A stretch of 64,000 nucleotides of DNA from Rufibacter sp. XAAS-G3-1. GTDB lineage: Bacteria > Bacteroidota > Bacteroidia > Cytophagales > Hymenobacteraceae. Below the pieces are notes generated by a model that worked only from the letters and a program-made list of their open reading frames with translations, did no database searches and was not told where the DNA came from. The DNA lies in the NCBI RefSeq assembly GCF_013623775.1, contig NZ_JABFAM010000004.1, positions 310,001 through 374,000 of the forward strand. Reading direction: 5' to 3'. Made by a program: the position numbers and the translations under genes. This document shows positions 40,786-50,068 of this stretch, in pieces. Positions within the stretch are counted from its first letter, which is position 1. Every line of letters begins with the position of its first letter.

Positions 40786-41973
40786 CTATTTTGCTGAAAA
40801 TTTATGCACGGTAGTGGTGTTATAGGTCTGGCCGGGTTTTAACACGGTAGACGGGAAAGCAGATTGGTTGGGAGAATCTGGGAAATGCTGGGTCTCCAAG
40901 CAGAAAGCGGTTCTGAACTCATCTTTACCGACTTTAAGGGTGTGGCCGCCTTCCATGAAGTTACCGCTGTACAACTGGATACCAGGCTCTTGGGTTCTAA
41001 TTTCCATGGTGATGCCGCTCTTGTCACCGGTTACGGTGGCCGCTAACTTCATCTCCTTGCCCGCGTTTCCGCCGGTCAATACATAGTTGTGGTCATACCC
41101 GTTTCCGTATTGCAACTGCTGGTTTTGCTCTTTGATTCTGGAACCAATAGCAGTTGGCTGCTGGAAGTCAAACGGAGTGCCGGTTACTGGCTCAATACCC
41201 GTTGGGATTAAGGTAGAATCTACCGGGTTGTAGCGGTCAGCGTTTATTTGCAGCGTGTGACCCAGTACATCGCCGCTGCCCTCACCGTTCAGGTTGAAGA
41301 ACGTGTGGTTGGTAAGGTTCACAATGGTGGTTTTATCGGTGGTGGCCTGATAATTCACTTTCAGTTCGTTCCCGTCGGTGAGGGTGTAGGTCACTTTGGT
41401 AGTTAGCGTACCCGGGTAACCCTCTTCCATGTCTTTTGACACATAGGTCAGTTCCAGGGTTTTGTCGTCTACCTGCTTCGCATCCCACACCACGCGGGAG
41501 AAACCTTTGTCTCCGCCGTGCAAATGGTTCGCACCGTTGTTGGTGGCCAGAGTGTATTGCTTGCCTTCCAGGGTGAACTTGCCTTTGGCGATACGGTTGC
41601 CGTACCGGCCAATGGTAGCGCCGAAATACGTATCGGCACCCTCGGTGTAATCTTCCACGTTGGCAAACCCGATGGACACATCGGTTAGCTTTCCGTTTTT
41701 ATCGGGCACCAACAAGCTTACCACGCGACCGCCGTAGTTGGTGATGGCGGCCTGTACGTTGTTCTTGTTTTTAAGTACAAACAGGTCGGTCTGTTTGCCG
41801 TCTATGGTCTTCTGGAAATCAGCGCGGGCAGGTAGTTTCACTTCGTTGGCAGTGTTTGTAGTTTGGTTTTCTGTCTCAGTTGTTTCCTGTTTGCCGGCGT
41901 TCTGATTACAGGCGCTCACCAGCAGCATGGAAGCTACCAGCAACGTGGAAACAGGGCTTAGTACGTATTTCAT
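40786..41973 (-). CDS. galM: Aldose 1-epimerase, lipoprotein form
   Basis: A 395-aa protein with lipoprotein signal (LLVSAC, C22) and a polar linker rich in T/E/N (about 23-45). The mutarotase body has ATIGRYGNRIAKGKF, the catalytic-His region NGANHLHGGDKGFSRVVWD and LTNHTFFNLNGEGSGDVLGH (second catalytic His), and the base Glu near AFCLETQHFPDSPNQ. It interconverts alpha and beta anomers of released sugars, most likely arabinose, in the periplasm or at the membrane. It is the last gene of the arabinan unit running from SusC. Confidence 0.95.
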   Translation of the reverse strand: MKYVLSPVSTLLVASMLLVSACNQNAGKQETTETENQTTNTANEVKLPARADFQKTIDGKQTDLFVLKNKNNVQAAITNYGGRVVSLLVPDKNGKLTDVSIGFANVEDYTEGADTYFGATIGRYGNRIAKGKFTLEGKQYTLATNNGANHLHGGDKGFSRVVWDAKQVDDKTLELTYVSKDMEEGYPGTLTTKVTYTLTDGNELKVNYQATTDKTTIVNLTNHTFFNLNGEGSGDVLGHTLQINADRYNPVDSTLIPTGIEPVTGTPFDFQQPTAIGSRIKEQNQQLQYGNGYDHNYVLTGGNAGKEMKLAATVTGDKSGITMEIRTQEPGIQLYSGNFMEGGHTLKVGKDEFRTAFCLETQHFPDSPNQSAFPSTVLKPGQTYNTTTVHKFSAK

Positions 41974-42057
41974 AGACGAGTTATAGGGTTAAACGGATTA
42001 TTTTTTGAATGTAAGACTTTTTCCCAGGATTTCTGCCCTGAGCAAGAATTCACCAGA

Positions 42058-43113
42058 TTACTGCGCTACTGCTACCACGGGCCACTGGTCTTTGTCCCAG
42101 GTCAGTTTCTCCACCCTGAGTTTAGGCCTTCCGTTCTCTGCGGCGTCATACCCGTGGAAGATGATGTAATCTGTGTTGTCAAAGGTGTAGACCGAGTTGT
42201 GCCCTACCCCATTCCACTTCTCGTTCCCTTCCAGCAGGATAGTGCCGCCGCCCGCATCCATGGCTACGCCGCCTTTATCCAAATAAGGCCCCCGCACATT
42301 TTTAGCCCGGCCCACAATCATCTTGTAGTCACTCTTTGCGCCTTTGCAGCAGTAGTCAATAGAAGCGAACAGGTAATAATAGCCGTTTTTCTTGAAAACA
42401 AAAGGGGCCTCAATGGCATTTCCGCCCGCATCGGCTGGGTTGCCCGGCAGCGGGGCCGGATTGGTTTGCAGCGTCAACCCTTTTCTGCGGCTGGCAATGG
42501 TGGGGATTGTAGAGATATCCTCGGCCACGCTCATGCGGTCTTTGTTCATTTTCACCAGTTTCAGTCCGCCCCAGAATGACCCAAAGGTCATCCACGGCGT
42601 GCCTTTGTTATCCGTCACAATATTTGGGTCAATGGCGTTCCAATTGGTTTGCCCCGGAATAGAGGCAATGATTTTGCCATGGTCTACCCATTTGAAGTTC
42701 TTGTCCTGCGGGTCTAAGGTCGTGTTCGTGGCCAAGCCAATGGCCGAGGTGTTTTTCCCGAAGGCCGAGATGGAGTAGTACAGGTAATATTTTCCGTTGT
42801 AAAAGCTGATATCCGGGGCCCAGATGTGGTTATCTTTGAAGCCCGCTACGGCCTTGGTGGCCCACTCCGGCGCCGAGGCAAAGATAGGCGCTTCCTTTTT
42901 CCAGTTCTGCATGTCCGTAGAAGACCACACCGAGATGCCGTGCCCCGTGCTGAACAGGTAGTACGTTTTGCCTTGCTTGGCCATAACCGGGTCGTGTACC
43001 GTCATGTTGTTCACCGGCCTAATGTCTCCTACCTGTGGCCCCTGCGTTTGCTGCGCCTGCACAGAACCAATGCCCGTGAGCAAGAGTATACTGAAGATGA
43101 AGTTTCTTACCAT
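42058..43113 (-). CDS. GH43 family arabinan endo-1,5-alpha-L-arabinosidase-like enzyme
   Basis: 351 aa from the ATG at 43113 (MVRNFIFSILLLTGIGSVQAQ, a clean signal peptide). The longer frame from 43158 would begin inside repeat D and is rejected. The five-bladed propeller catalytic triad is D41 (TVHDPVMAKQ), D162 (NAIDPNIV) and E235 (GGNAIEAPFVFKK). Endo-arabinanases and exo-arabinanases of GH43 have these spacings; NGVGHNSV near the end is also typical. It cuts alpha-1,5-arabinan or oligosaccharides, probably in the periplasm. It lies between the GH97 and epimerase genes. Confidence 0.93.
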   Translation of the reverse strand: MVRNFIFSILLLTGIGSVQAQQTQGPQVGDIRPVNNMTVHDPVMAKQGKTYYLFSTGHGISVWSSTDMQNWKKEAPIFASAPEWATKAVAGFKDNHIWAPDISFYNGKYYLYYSISAFGKNTSAIGLATNTTLDPQDKNFKWVDHGKIIASIPGQTNWNAIDPNIVTDNKGTPWMTFGSFWGGLKLVKMNKDRMSVAEDISTIPTIASRRKGLTLQTNPAPLPGNPADAGGNAIEAPFVFKKNGYYYLFASIDYCCKGAKSDYKMIVGRAKNVRGPYLDKGGVAMDAGGGTILLEGNEKWNGVGHNSVYTFDNTDYIIFHGYDAAENGRPKLRVEKLTWDKDQWPVVAVAQ

Positions 43114-43136
43114 AATTTCTATTGTGATTATCTTTC

Positions 43137-43172
43137 GTTTTGTGGCTGTTTTGGCCAAAATGCACCGAAAAC
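43137..43172. repeat. 36-bp palindromic repeat D, copy 21
   Basis: GTTTT-GTGGC-TGTTTT-GGCC-AAAATG-CACCG-AAAAC, 23 bp before the GH43 start and after GH97. Confidence 0.7.
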
Positions 43173-43263
43173 AGACTTCCGTAGCCCAGAGTGCATCCTA
43201 AGTAAAAGCCTGACAATTCGCTCTCGCTCGCCTCTGGCGAGTGTGGGTTTTAAACCTAAACTA

Positions 43264-45237
43264 TCAGAACACCATCACAAATCCGCCGTTGGGTTTCAGG
43301 TCCACCGTGGTTTTGCCGTGGGCGGCAATTTCTACCGTCTTCTGCTGCATGCCCGAGGCATCGTTTCCGTCAGAGATAAAAGAACCTTTTTTACCTTTCA
43401 GGAAAGCTAAGTCTAACTCCATGGTTTTGGCGGAGTTCTCACCATTAATGCCGGCCACGTACCACTTGCCGTTGGCCTGACGGGCCATGACCACCTGCTT
43501 GCCGGGGTAGCCGTCAATGAACCTAGAGTCTTCCCACACGCCGGGCACCTGCCGCAGGAACTCCTGCGCGTACGCGGGTGCTTTTGCCATGCCCTGCGGG
43601 ACTTCCGCATAATGCTGGATGCCGGAAATGAACAGCACCGACAAAGCCAACTCAAACCCTTTGGTGGTTTTGCGGTTTATTCTCGGGATTTTGTCCAGGT
43701 TCACCGGCGTGAAATCCATAGGATCAAAGGCGTTGCGGGTGAACGGAATCACCGTGGCGTGCGCGGCTTCTTCATCGGCGTTTTGCTGCTCAAAGGTGAT
43801 GAACTCGAAGCCTTTGATCGCCTCCATGGTCATGAGGTTAGGATAGGTGCGCTGCCAGCCCCTCGGCAAGGTACAGCCGTGGAAATTCACCAGCAGTTTG
43901 TTCTCGGCGGCATCTCTCAGAATGTCGGTGTAGTACTGCATCACGCTCTGCCCATCGCCCCCGAAGAAGTCAATTTTCACACCTTTAATGCCCATATCCC
44001 GTATTCTGGCGAATTCCTGCATCCGGCTTTCATACGTGAGCATTTTGTCTCTGGGCGTGTACGGCGCCGTATTCCAGGAGCCGGCCGAGTTGTACCACAG
44101 CAGCAAGCCTACGTTCTTGGTTTTAGCGTAATCAGCTAGTTCCTTCATTTTGGCGTAGCCGATTTTCTTGTCCCAGTCCGCGTCAATGAGCGTGTAGGCC
44201 CAGTTCATGCGGGCGGCGTAATCAATGAACCGCTTCTGTACATCATACACGGTGGAATCATCTTTGAGCAAAGCCCAGCTCCACGCCGATTTGCCGGGTT
44301 TGATAAAGCTATGATCCAGTTTAATGGCTGGTTTTGCCAAATCAGTCCCTAACGTAGACTCCGCAATGGTTTTCAAAGATCCCACGGCAATGATGCGCCA
44401 CGGCGTGTACCAAGGCAACTCTGACTCCGGGTTCACTACGCCACCGGGCATTTTCTCCTGCACCTGCGGAAACGCGATGCTGTACTCGCCGCCCGGGGCG
44501 TTTGGCGCCAAGCGGGTACCGCAGTAATTTCCCTCCGGAGCAGACTCGGTGATCAACGCCCAACTGTCGCCACTCTGAAAAAGCGCCGGGAACACCCAAC
44601 CTGCTTTAATGGGCGACGGTGTGCCTACCGGAATACCTTTCAGGTAATATTCTTCATAAGAGGGATTGGTCTCGCTCCAGCCGGTTTTGGCATCAGACAT
44701 GGGTTGCAGCCAACCTTTCGCGCTCTCCGGAAACTTGAAAGACGTCAGTTCCTGGTTGATTCTCTTTACCCCTGATCCTTGCCCCGGAAAGTAGTACCGG
44801 AACGCCACGCCGTCATTGGACACCTGAAAGATGACATCCATCTGCTGCCCCTGGGTGTTCTTCAAATGGAAAGTGCGCTTGTTCGCGCGGTAGCTGTTGT
44901 TCTTGCGTTTGGCGGTTAATATTTGGTAATCGTCTTTCACGGATTCTACCTTAGAAACCGAAGCTAACGTCAAGTCCTTGGTCAGGTCAGCGTCTTCCAT
45001 CCGGACACCCAGTTTGGAGTTTTGCAGCACCGGCGCACCGTTGCGGGTGATGGCGTACGTGGCGCTCTGCTCTGGCGCTAAGCTGAACGTAACCGCAATG
45101 CTTTTATCGGGGCTCTCCACCAGATACTCTTTTTCCAAGGCAGTACTAGACCCAGCGCTATTTTTCTGCGAGCAGGCACTAAGCAGAAACAGGCTCATTG
45201 GCAACAGACTAGTAAGAAACTTAATACAAGACGTCAT
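43264..45237 (-). CDS. GH97 family glycoside hydrolase, lipoprotein
   Basis: 657 aa from the ATG at 45237 (MTSCIKFLTSLLPMSLFLLS, lipobox LLSAC, C22), preceded by AGAGAAAGA. An open frame extends further upstream but covers repeat D copies and is not coding. GH97 blocks are LVESPDKSIAVTFSL, WLQPMSDAKTGWSETNPSYE, LLWYNSAGSWNTAPYTPRDK and GIKGVKIDFFGGDGQSVMQY. The Asp of KIDFF (about residue 422) corresponds to the nucleophile of retaining GH97 enzymes. Retaining GH97 includes alpha-galactosidases and beta-L-arabinopyranosidases; the locus favours arabinopyranose caps on arabinan, but galactosides are possible. Confidence 0.92.
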   Translation of the reverse strand: MTSCIKFLTSLLPMSLFLLSACSQKNSAGSSTALEKEYLVESPDKSIAVTFSLAPEQSATYAITRNGAPVLQNSKLGVRMEDADLTKDLTLASVSKVESVKDDYQILTAKRKNNSYRANKRTFHLKNTQGQQMDVIFQVSNDGVAFRYYFPGQGSGVKRINQELTSFKFPESAKGWLQPMSDAKTGWSETNPSYEEYYLKGIPVGTPSPIKAGWVFPALFQSGDSWALITESAPEGNYCGTRLAPNAPGGEYSIAFPQVQEKMPGGVVNPESELPWYTPWRIIAVGSLKTIAESTLGTDLAKPAIKLDHSFIKPGKSAWSWALLKDDSTVYDVQKRFIDYAARMNWAYTLIDADWDKKIGYAKMKELADYAKTKNVGLLLWYNSAGSWNTAPYTPRDKMLTYESRMQEFARIRDMGIKGVKIDFFGGDGQSVMQYYTDILRDAAENKLLVNFHGCTLPRGWQRTYPNLMTMEAIKGFEFITFEQQNADEEAAHATVIPFTRNAFDPMDFTPVNLDKIPRINRKTTKGFELALSVLFISGIQHYAEVPQGMAKAPAYAQEFLRQVPGVWEDSRFIDGYPGKQVVMARQANGKWYVAGINGENSAKTMELDLAFLKGKKGSFISDGNDASGMQQKTVEIAAHGKTTVDLKPNGGFVMVF

Positions 45238-45291
45238 TCTTTCTCTGTAATAAAACGGTATAACACTCGTCTGATAAACTCCCGGCAAAAC

Positions 45292-45327
45292 ATTTCGGAG
45301 CTGATTTTCAGAAAATAACTCTAAAAC
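45292..45327. repeat. 36-bp palindromic repeat D, copy 22
   Basis: ATTTC-GGAGC-TGATTT-TCAG-AAAATA-ACTCT-AAAAC, upstream of the GH97 start. Confidence 0.6.
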
Positions 45328-45344
45328 GCCCCGTTGGGCAATAG

Positions 45345-45432
45345 GCAAAAAGAAGAAAGGGAGCGATGAAAGCGGGGCCGTTTTCAGGCCGAATTTGCCA
45401 AAACAGCCCAAAAACGCCGCTCCATCGCTCCC
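45345..45432 (-). terminator. Terminator-like hairpin after GH51 enclosing repeat D copy 23
   Basis: GGGAGCGATG (45359-45368) pairs perfectly with CATCGCTCCC (45423-45432), with repeat D (45380-45415) as the inner stem. On the minus strand a T-rich stretch (complement of 45345-45358) follows. It begins 4 bp past the GH51 stop. Confidence 0.65.
45380..45415. repeat. 36-bp palindromic repeat D, copy 23
   Basis: GTTTT-CAGGC-CGAATT-TGCC-AAAACA-GCCCA-AAAAC, nested in the GH51 terminator hairpin. Confidence 0.75.
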
Positions 45433-45436
45433 TCTT

Positions 45437-47461
45437 TTACTTCGTGTTTTGTGAGTACTGGCCCACGCTGGGAGTCACCTTCACCTTGATCACGTTCACC
45501 GAATAAGGCTCCAGCGTTAGCTTCACCCGTTTGTTTTTCACCTGCACCGTTTGCTGCACCGGGCTGATGGCCGTAGGGTTCGCAAAAGAGTTCATCTGTT
45601 CCAGGTTGCTGCTTCTCAGTTTCTGCACGGTGCCTTTGCTTTGGGTGCTTTTCACGCCATCTAATACAAACTCGCCCTCCTGCGCTTTGTCTGAGGTGTT
45701 CACCACTTTCAGGATGAGCTCGTTGGTTTTCTGGTTGAGGCTGGCCGAGGCGAACAGTTTGTCCTGGCCGGTGACGTTGGCGTTGTTACGCTGAATGGGT
45801 ACCAAATGCGTGCCCACATTGGTAGAAAATAGCTTCTGCACGTAGTAATTAGGCGTCCCGAAGGATTGCAGATTGTTGACCCAAATCATGTCCGGCGTCC
45901 ACTGCCAGCCTTCTTCGTGGGCGAACAACGGGGCGTAGGAAGCCATCACCACCACATCGGCGTTGCGCTCCAGACCAGTCATGAACGCGGCTTCTGACAG
46001 GGCACCTTTCCAGTTGTTTTTGTTGTCTGGGCTGGCAATGGCTACGGTTTGTGACGCGTATTCCCCGGCGAAGATTTTGGGGCCTTTGCGGTCATAACTG
46101 TCATAGCGCGTCACGTTCTCCTGAAACCATTCTGGGGCCCGGTAGTAGTGCTCATCAATGATATCGGCGTTGAGGCTGCGTAGGGTCTTGTTCAGGTAGT
46201 CAAACTCAGGGCCATCGGGGAAAGGGCCGGTGGTGGTGATCAGCTTCACGTCTGGGTACTTCGCCCGAAGGGCCTTCTCAAATATTTTGTAGCGCTCTAC
46301 GTACTGCTCGCCCCACTGCTCATTGCCCACGCCCAGGTATTTCATATTGAACGGAGCCGGGTGCCCCATCTGAGCCCGTATCTTACCCCACTCAGACGTA
46401 ACCGGGCCGTTGGCGAACTCAATCAAATCCAACGCATCCTGAATGTAGGGGTCTAATTGGTCTAAGGGCACCACCTCGCCGGTATTGAACTGGCACGCCA
46501 TGCCGCAATTGAGGATTGGAAGCGGCGCGGCGCCAATGTCTTCGGCTAACTGAAAATACTCAAAAAAGCCTAGCCCGAAGGTCTGGAAGTAATCTGGCGT
46601 GTGGCGGTGCTTGAACTCGGTATTCCAGCGGTTCACCAGCGTGGCGCGGTTCTCTACTTCGCCAATGGTCTGCTTCCACTGGAAACGCTCATCCAAGGTA
46701 CGGCCTTCCACAATACAGCCCCCCGGGAAACGGAGGAAGCCGGGCTTCATATCCGCCAGTAACTGCACCATGTCGGCACGGAGGCCGTTGGGGCGTTGCT
46801 TCCAGGTATTTTTTGGGAAGAGGGAAATCATGTCCAGGTCTACCGTGCCTTTTCCTTGGGCCACCACTTGCAAAAGGGCTTTAGGGTCTGTTGCGGTGGC
46901 TGTGATGCTGGCCTCGTACTTTTTCCAGTCGGTACCGGTTGGGGTGATGGTGGCTGAGCCTAATTTCTCGCCTTTGGCGGTGAGTAATTCTATAACCAGG
47001 GGCATTGTGCTACCGGCTTGTTGACGCGCCTTCACCGTGAAGGTGTATTGCTCCCCTTTCTTGATGCCCATGCCCCGGAAGCCTTCATTCAACACGCCGT
47101 AGCCCCCGTTGTCTGACTTAGACGTTAGGCGCAAGAATCTACGGTTGGTGCCGTTTAACTCTCCTTGGTTGTGTACCAGCAGGCTGCCCTCGGCGTTGTT
47201 TTGCTTCTGTTCCTTCCAGCCCATTAAAGGGGTATCAAACTCAAAAGAACGGTTCTTTACCAACTCGGCATAGATACCGCCATCGGCCCCCAGGTTGATG
47301 TCCTCAAAGAAGATTCCGTACATAGTAGGGGCAATCTCGCCGTACACCTGGTCTGCTTTTACCTGGAACGTTTTAGGAGAAGAAGCCGTCTGCGCCGACA
47401 GATTCAAAGCCATTGTACAGCCTGCAGCCAGGGCCGCAAAGGAAATGGATTTATGCGTCAT
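45437..47461 (-). CDS. GH51 alpha-L-arabinofuranosidase (long form with N-terminal carbohydrate-binding region)
   Basis: A 674-aa secreted enzyme with signal peptide (to about residue 24, LNLSAQ). YGIFFEDINLGADGGIYAEL opens the fold, followed by a CBM4/9-like insertion (about 70-215). The (beta/alpha)8 barrel carries the acid/base Glu in YLGVGNEQWGEQYV (about residue 380) and the nucleophile Glu in IFAGEYAS (about residue 463). A C-terminal beta domain ends TLEPYSVNVIKVKV. It releases terminal alpha-L-arabinofuranose from arabinan or arabinoxylan side chains. It lies between GH127 and GH97 in the long minus-strand unit. Confidence 0.95.
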   Translation of the reverse strand: MTHKSISFAALAAGCTMALNLSAQTASSPKTFQVKADQVYGEIAPTMYGIFFEDINLGADGGIYAELVKNRSFEFDTPLMGWKEQKQNNAEGSLLVHNQGELNGTNRRFLRLTSKSDNGGYGVLNEGFRGMGIKKGEQYTFTVKARQQAGSTMPLVIELLTAKGEKLGSATITPTGTDWKKYEASITATATDPKALLQVVAQGKGTVDLDMISLFPKNTWKQRPNGLRADMVQLLADMKPGFLRFPGGCIVEGRTLDERFQWKQTIGEVENRATLVNRWNTEFKHRHTPDYFQTFGLGFFEYFQLAEDIGAAPLPILNCGMACQFNTGEVVPLDQLDPYIQDALDLIEFANGPVTSEWGKIRAQMGHPAPFNMKYLGVGNEQWGEQYVERYKIFEKALRAKYPDVKLITTTGPFPDGPEFDYLNKTLRSLNADIIDEHYYRAPEWFQENVTRYDSYDRKGPKIFAGEYASQTVAIASPDNKNNWKGALSEAAFMTGLERNADVVVMASYAPLFAHEEGWQWTPDMIWVNNLQSFGTPNYYVQKLFSTNVGTHLVPIQRNNANVTGQDKLFASASLNQKTNELILKVVNTSDKAQEGEFVLDGVKSTQSKGTVQKLRSSNLEQMNSFANPTAISPVQQTVQVKNKRVKLTLEPYSVNVIKVKVTPSVGQYSQNTK

Positions 47462-47537
47462 GGGGTTCTAATTAGGGAGTATCAATTTCAAGTAGGAAGC
47501 AGTCATCAAGTAAACTGCTTTGATTTGCAAGGGAAGA

Positions 47538-49907
47538 TTATTTCACCAACCTGACCTCGTAGATACCGGCCGTGGAGGAACCTTCTTTCGCCATGAATTT
47601 CACGTTCAAAGTATTGCCAGGGGCTTTGGTCAGTATCTCAGTGGGAATATCGTATTCCACGTCCACAAACTTGTCGCCGCCGGAGCCATCGGTTTCCACG
47701 GTTTGCACGAGTTTGTCATTTATCAGAATCTGGAAGTTACGGCCGCGGTCTGCCCCGAAATACGTTACCCGCAGCTTGCGCGGCCCCTGGCCTTTGTTTT
47801 TGAGGTTATAGCTGAACCAGCCTTGGGCATGGCGCCAATGGCGGTCTCTGTGCACCCCGGTTTCGGTTTTTTCACCCTGAAAACCGTGGTCTGACTCTGG
47901 TTGCTGCTCACCGGGCGAAACCTGGTCTACTGTTCTTTCGGCCAAGGCGAGTTTCTCTCTTTCTTTAGCTTTGATGGCGGCTTTTCTGGCTTCCAACCCT
48001 TCTGGGGTAGTTACCGGCCAATACACCATATAACGGGCATCATGAATCTGGTAAAACGGCACTAATTCCATCTTCTGCCCAGAGCCTTGGCCGGCTATAC
48101 CAGACAAAGTGAAGGTAAAGGGTTTGCCGGGCAACGGTGCCAGGTGCGTGGTTAAGTCTTTACTGGAAGACACCAGCAAAGGCGCTTCTTCCAGTGAATA
48201 CAGCTTGCCATTGGCCACGTGCCCCATCCGGCTACCATCGGCTAGCAAACCGGGCAGGTCTGCTTGGCCCGTAACTGCCGCCAGTACTATAGGGCCGTGC
48301 ACGAAGGAAACCCAGGGAGAATTGTCGGGCAGGTACTCGGCTTTGGTTTGCATGGGCAGCAGGACGGTCACCACATCGCCAGATTTCCACTTACGCGCAA
48401 TGCCTGCGTAGCCGTTGGTGACGGTGCTGGTGGGTACTTCTTTTCCGTTGACCAGCACGTTCAACTGGTTTCCCTGCACCCATTCGGGCTTCCGGATGTA
48501 GAACGTGAATTTGCTCGCTCTTTTTAACTTCAGCTTTACCTCAGATTTTTCTTCAAAGGGGAAAGTGGTAGTTTGGGTGAGTGTGAGGCCTTTCTCTTTC
48601 CACTCCAGTTCAGACGGGATAAACAAATTCAAATACAAGTCTTTGCCAGACTGCGCGTAGATGAGTTCGCCGTATTTGCCATGGTTCTCCAACCCAGAGC
48701 CCACGCAGCACCAGAAATCTTGCTGAGGATTGGAATACACCCGGTAATGCTGCGGGCGCATGGAGGTGAAATACACAAAGCCGCCTTTGGCAGGGTGCTG
48801 CGAGGAAAGAATGTGGTTGTAGAGCGCCCGCTCGTAGTAGTTCAGGTAGCTGGCCGAGGCGCTGTTCAGGTACAGCTGCTTTGTGAGTTTGAGCATGTTG
48901 TAGGTGTTACACGTCTCAGGGCCTTCCTTGCTTTCCATCATGGAAGCAAAATTGTTGGCCGGATGGAAGTGCTCACTCACGCTGTTGCCGCCAATAGACA
49001 CTGTCCGGTTGTTGACTACCGTTTTCCAGAAGAAATCAGCGGCGCTCGTCCAGGTTTTGTCGCCTGACACTTCGGCCACCCGCTGGTACCCAATCACCTT
49101 CGGGATTTGGGTATTGGCGTGCATGCCGTTTAGTTGGTCTTTGCCTTGCAGCAAGGGGTTAAGCACCGAGGTCTGGGAAAACCGCTTCGCGAGGGTCAAG
49201 TATTTCTGGTCTCCGGTAATCTCCGCTACATCCGCAAATACCTCGTTCATGCCCCCGTGCTCACTGCGCAGCATGTCCTGTATCTGGGCATCGGTGAGGT
49301 TGGCCGTGATGTCCATACACCAATCGGTGAGTTTGATGAGCATGTTTTTCGCCTTCCCGTTACCGGCAAACCAGTAGGCATCGCGCAGACCCGCGTAGGT
49401 TTTATGGATGTTGTACAAAGGCACCCACTTCTTGTTCAAATCAAAATTTCCGGCGTTTATCTTTCCGGCCTTAATCTCCTGCCACATCTGCTTGCCACCG
49501 GGTGTTCCGCCCAAATAACCATCACCGCTCTTCTGCTGACAGGCTTCCAACTGGTCTACCATGTAATTGATGCGGCGCAGGAGTTCGGGGTTACCCGTTG
49601 AGGCGTACATTAAAGATATGGCTGTTAGATAATGCCCGCCCATGTGCCCGTCCAGCCCGGTGTTTTCCCAGTTGCCGTAATTCTCCGCCTTGGGCCGGAT
49701 TCCGGCTTCTTTCTGAAAAGGAGCCAATAAACGATCCATGTCCAAGGCCAGCATGTACTTCAGGTCGGTCTGTTGCGCCTGTTGAAAAGGACTCTCCAGC
49801 AGACGGACAGAAGACAAAGGGAAACGCTGCAGCTTACTAGTGGCCTGGGCATGCCCCAGCACCGGGAGCAGGGCAATCGCAACAACCCTCAACGCTTTTT
49901 GTAACAT
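47538..49907 (-). CDS. GH127/GH146-type beta-L-arabinofuranosidase (DUF1680)
   Basis: A 789-aa secreted protein; signal peptide to about residue 20 (VLGHAQA). The (alpha/alpha)6 barrel of DUF1680 spans about 30-570. The Zn2+/catalytic cluster is conserved: E331 and C333 in GPETCNTYNML, and C400-C401 in FWCCVGSGLENHGKYGE. C401 or its equivalent would be the cysteine nucleophile, as in characterised GH127 and GH146 enzymes. A C-terminal beta-sandwich pair (DUF4986/DUF6805-like, about 590-789) completes it. It removes beta-L-arabinofuranose caps found on pectic arabinans or extensin-type glycans. Whether GH127 or GH146 needs a tree. Confidence 0.93.
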   Translation of the reverse strand: MLQKALRVVAIALLPVLGHAQATSKLQRFPLSSVRLLESPFQQAQQTDLKYMLALDMDRLLAPFQKEAGIRPKAENYGNWENTGLDGHMGGHYLTAISLMYASTGNPELLRRINYMVDQLEACQQKSGDGYLGGTPGGKQMWQEIKAGKINAGNFDLNKKWVPLYNIHKTYAGLRDAYWFAGNGKAKNMLIKLTDWCMDITANLTDAQIQDMLRSEHGGMNEVFADVAEITGDQKYLTLAKRFSQTSVLNPLLQGKDQLNGMHANTQIPKVIGYQRVAEVSGDKTWTSAADFFWKTVVNNRTVSIGGNSVSEHFHPANNFASMMESKEGPETCNTYNMLKLTKQLYLNSASASYLNYYERALYNHILSSQHPAKGGFVYFTSMRPQHYRVYSNPQQDFWCCVGSGLENHGKYGELIYAQSGKDLYLNLFIPSELEWKEKGLTLTQTTTFPFEEKSEVKLKLKRASKFTFYIRKPEWVQGNQLNVLVNGKEVPTSTVTNGYAGIARKWKSGDVVTVLLPMQTKAEYLPDNSPWVSFVHGPIVLAAVTGQADLPGLLADGSRMGHVANGKLYSLEEAPLLVSSSKDLTTHLAPLPGKPFTFTLSGIAGQGSGQKMELVPFYQIHDARYMVYWPVTTPEGLEARKAAIKAKEREKLALAERTVDQVSPGEQQPESDHGFQGEKTETGVHRDRHWRHAQGWFSYNLKNKGQGPRKLRVTYFGADRGRNFQILINDKLVQTVETDGSGGDKFVDVEYDIPTEILTKAPGNTLNVKFMAKEGSSTAGIYEVRLVK

Positions 49908-49967
49908 CAGAATTCGTACAACTTTAACAACTAAAAACAGCGCTATCGCTCAAGTAAGACGTTGTTT

Positions 49968-50003
49968 GTTTTAAGCCTTCTTTTCTAAAAACAGCCCTAA
50001 AAC
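49968..50003. repeat. 36-bp palindromic repeat D, copy 24
   Basis: GTTTT-AAGCC-TTCTTT-TCTA-AAAACA-GCCCT-AAAAC, 65 bp past the GH43 stop and before the GH127 gene. Confidence 0.8.
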
Positions 50004-50068
50004 AGCACGTACAAAGAAACAGGCGCCCTGAAGATTCTTCATCCTCAGTACACCTGCCTCTCTGAAGC

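Noticed and set aside
43114-43158. Upstream start of the GH43 gene at 43158
   Set aside because: It would put repeat D bases into the protein before a clean signal peptide that starts at 43113.
45238-45411. Upstream start of the GH97 gene at 45411
   Set aside because: The extension translates two repeat D copies and a terminator hairpin; the lipoprotein signal begins at 45237.
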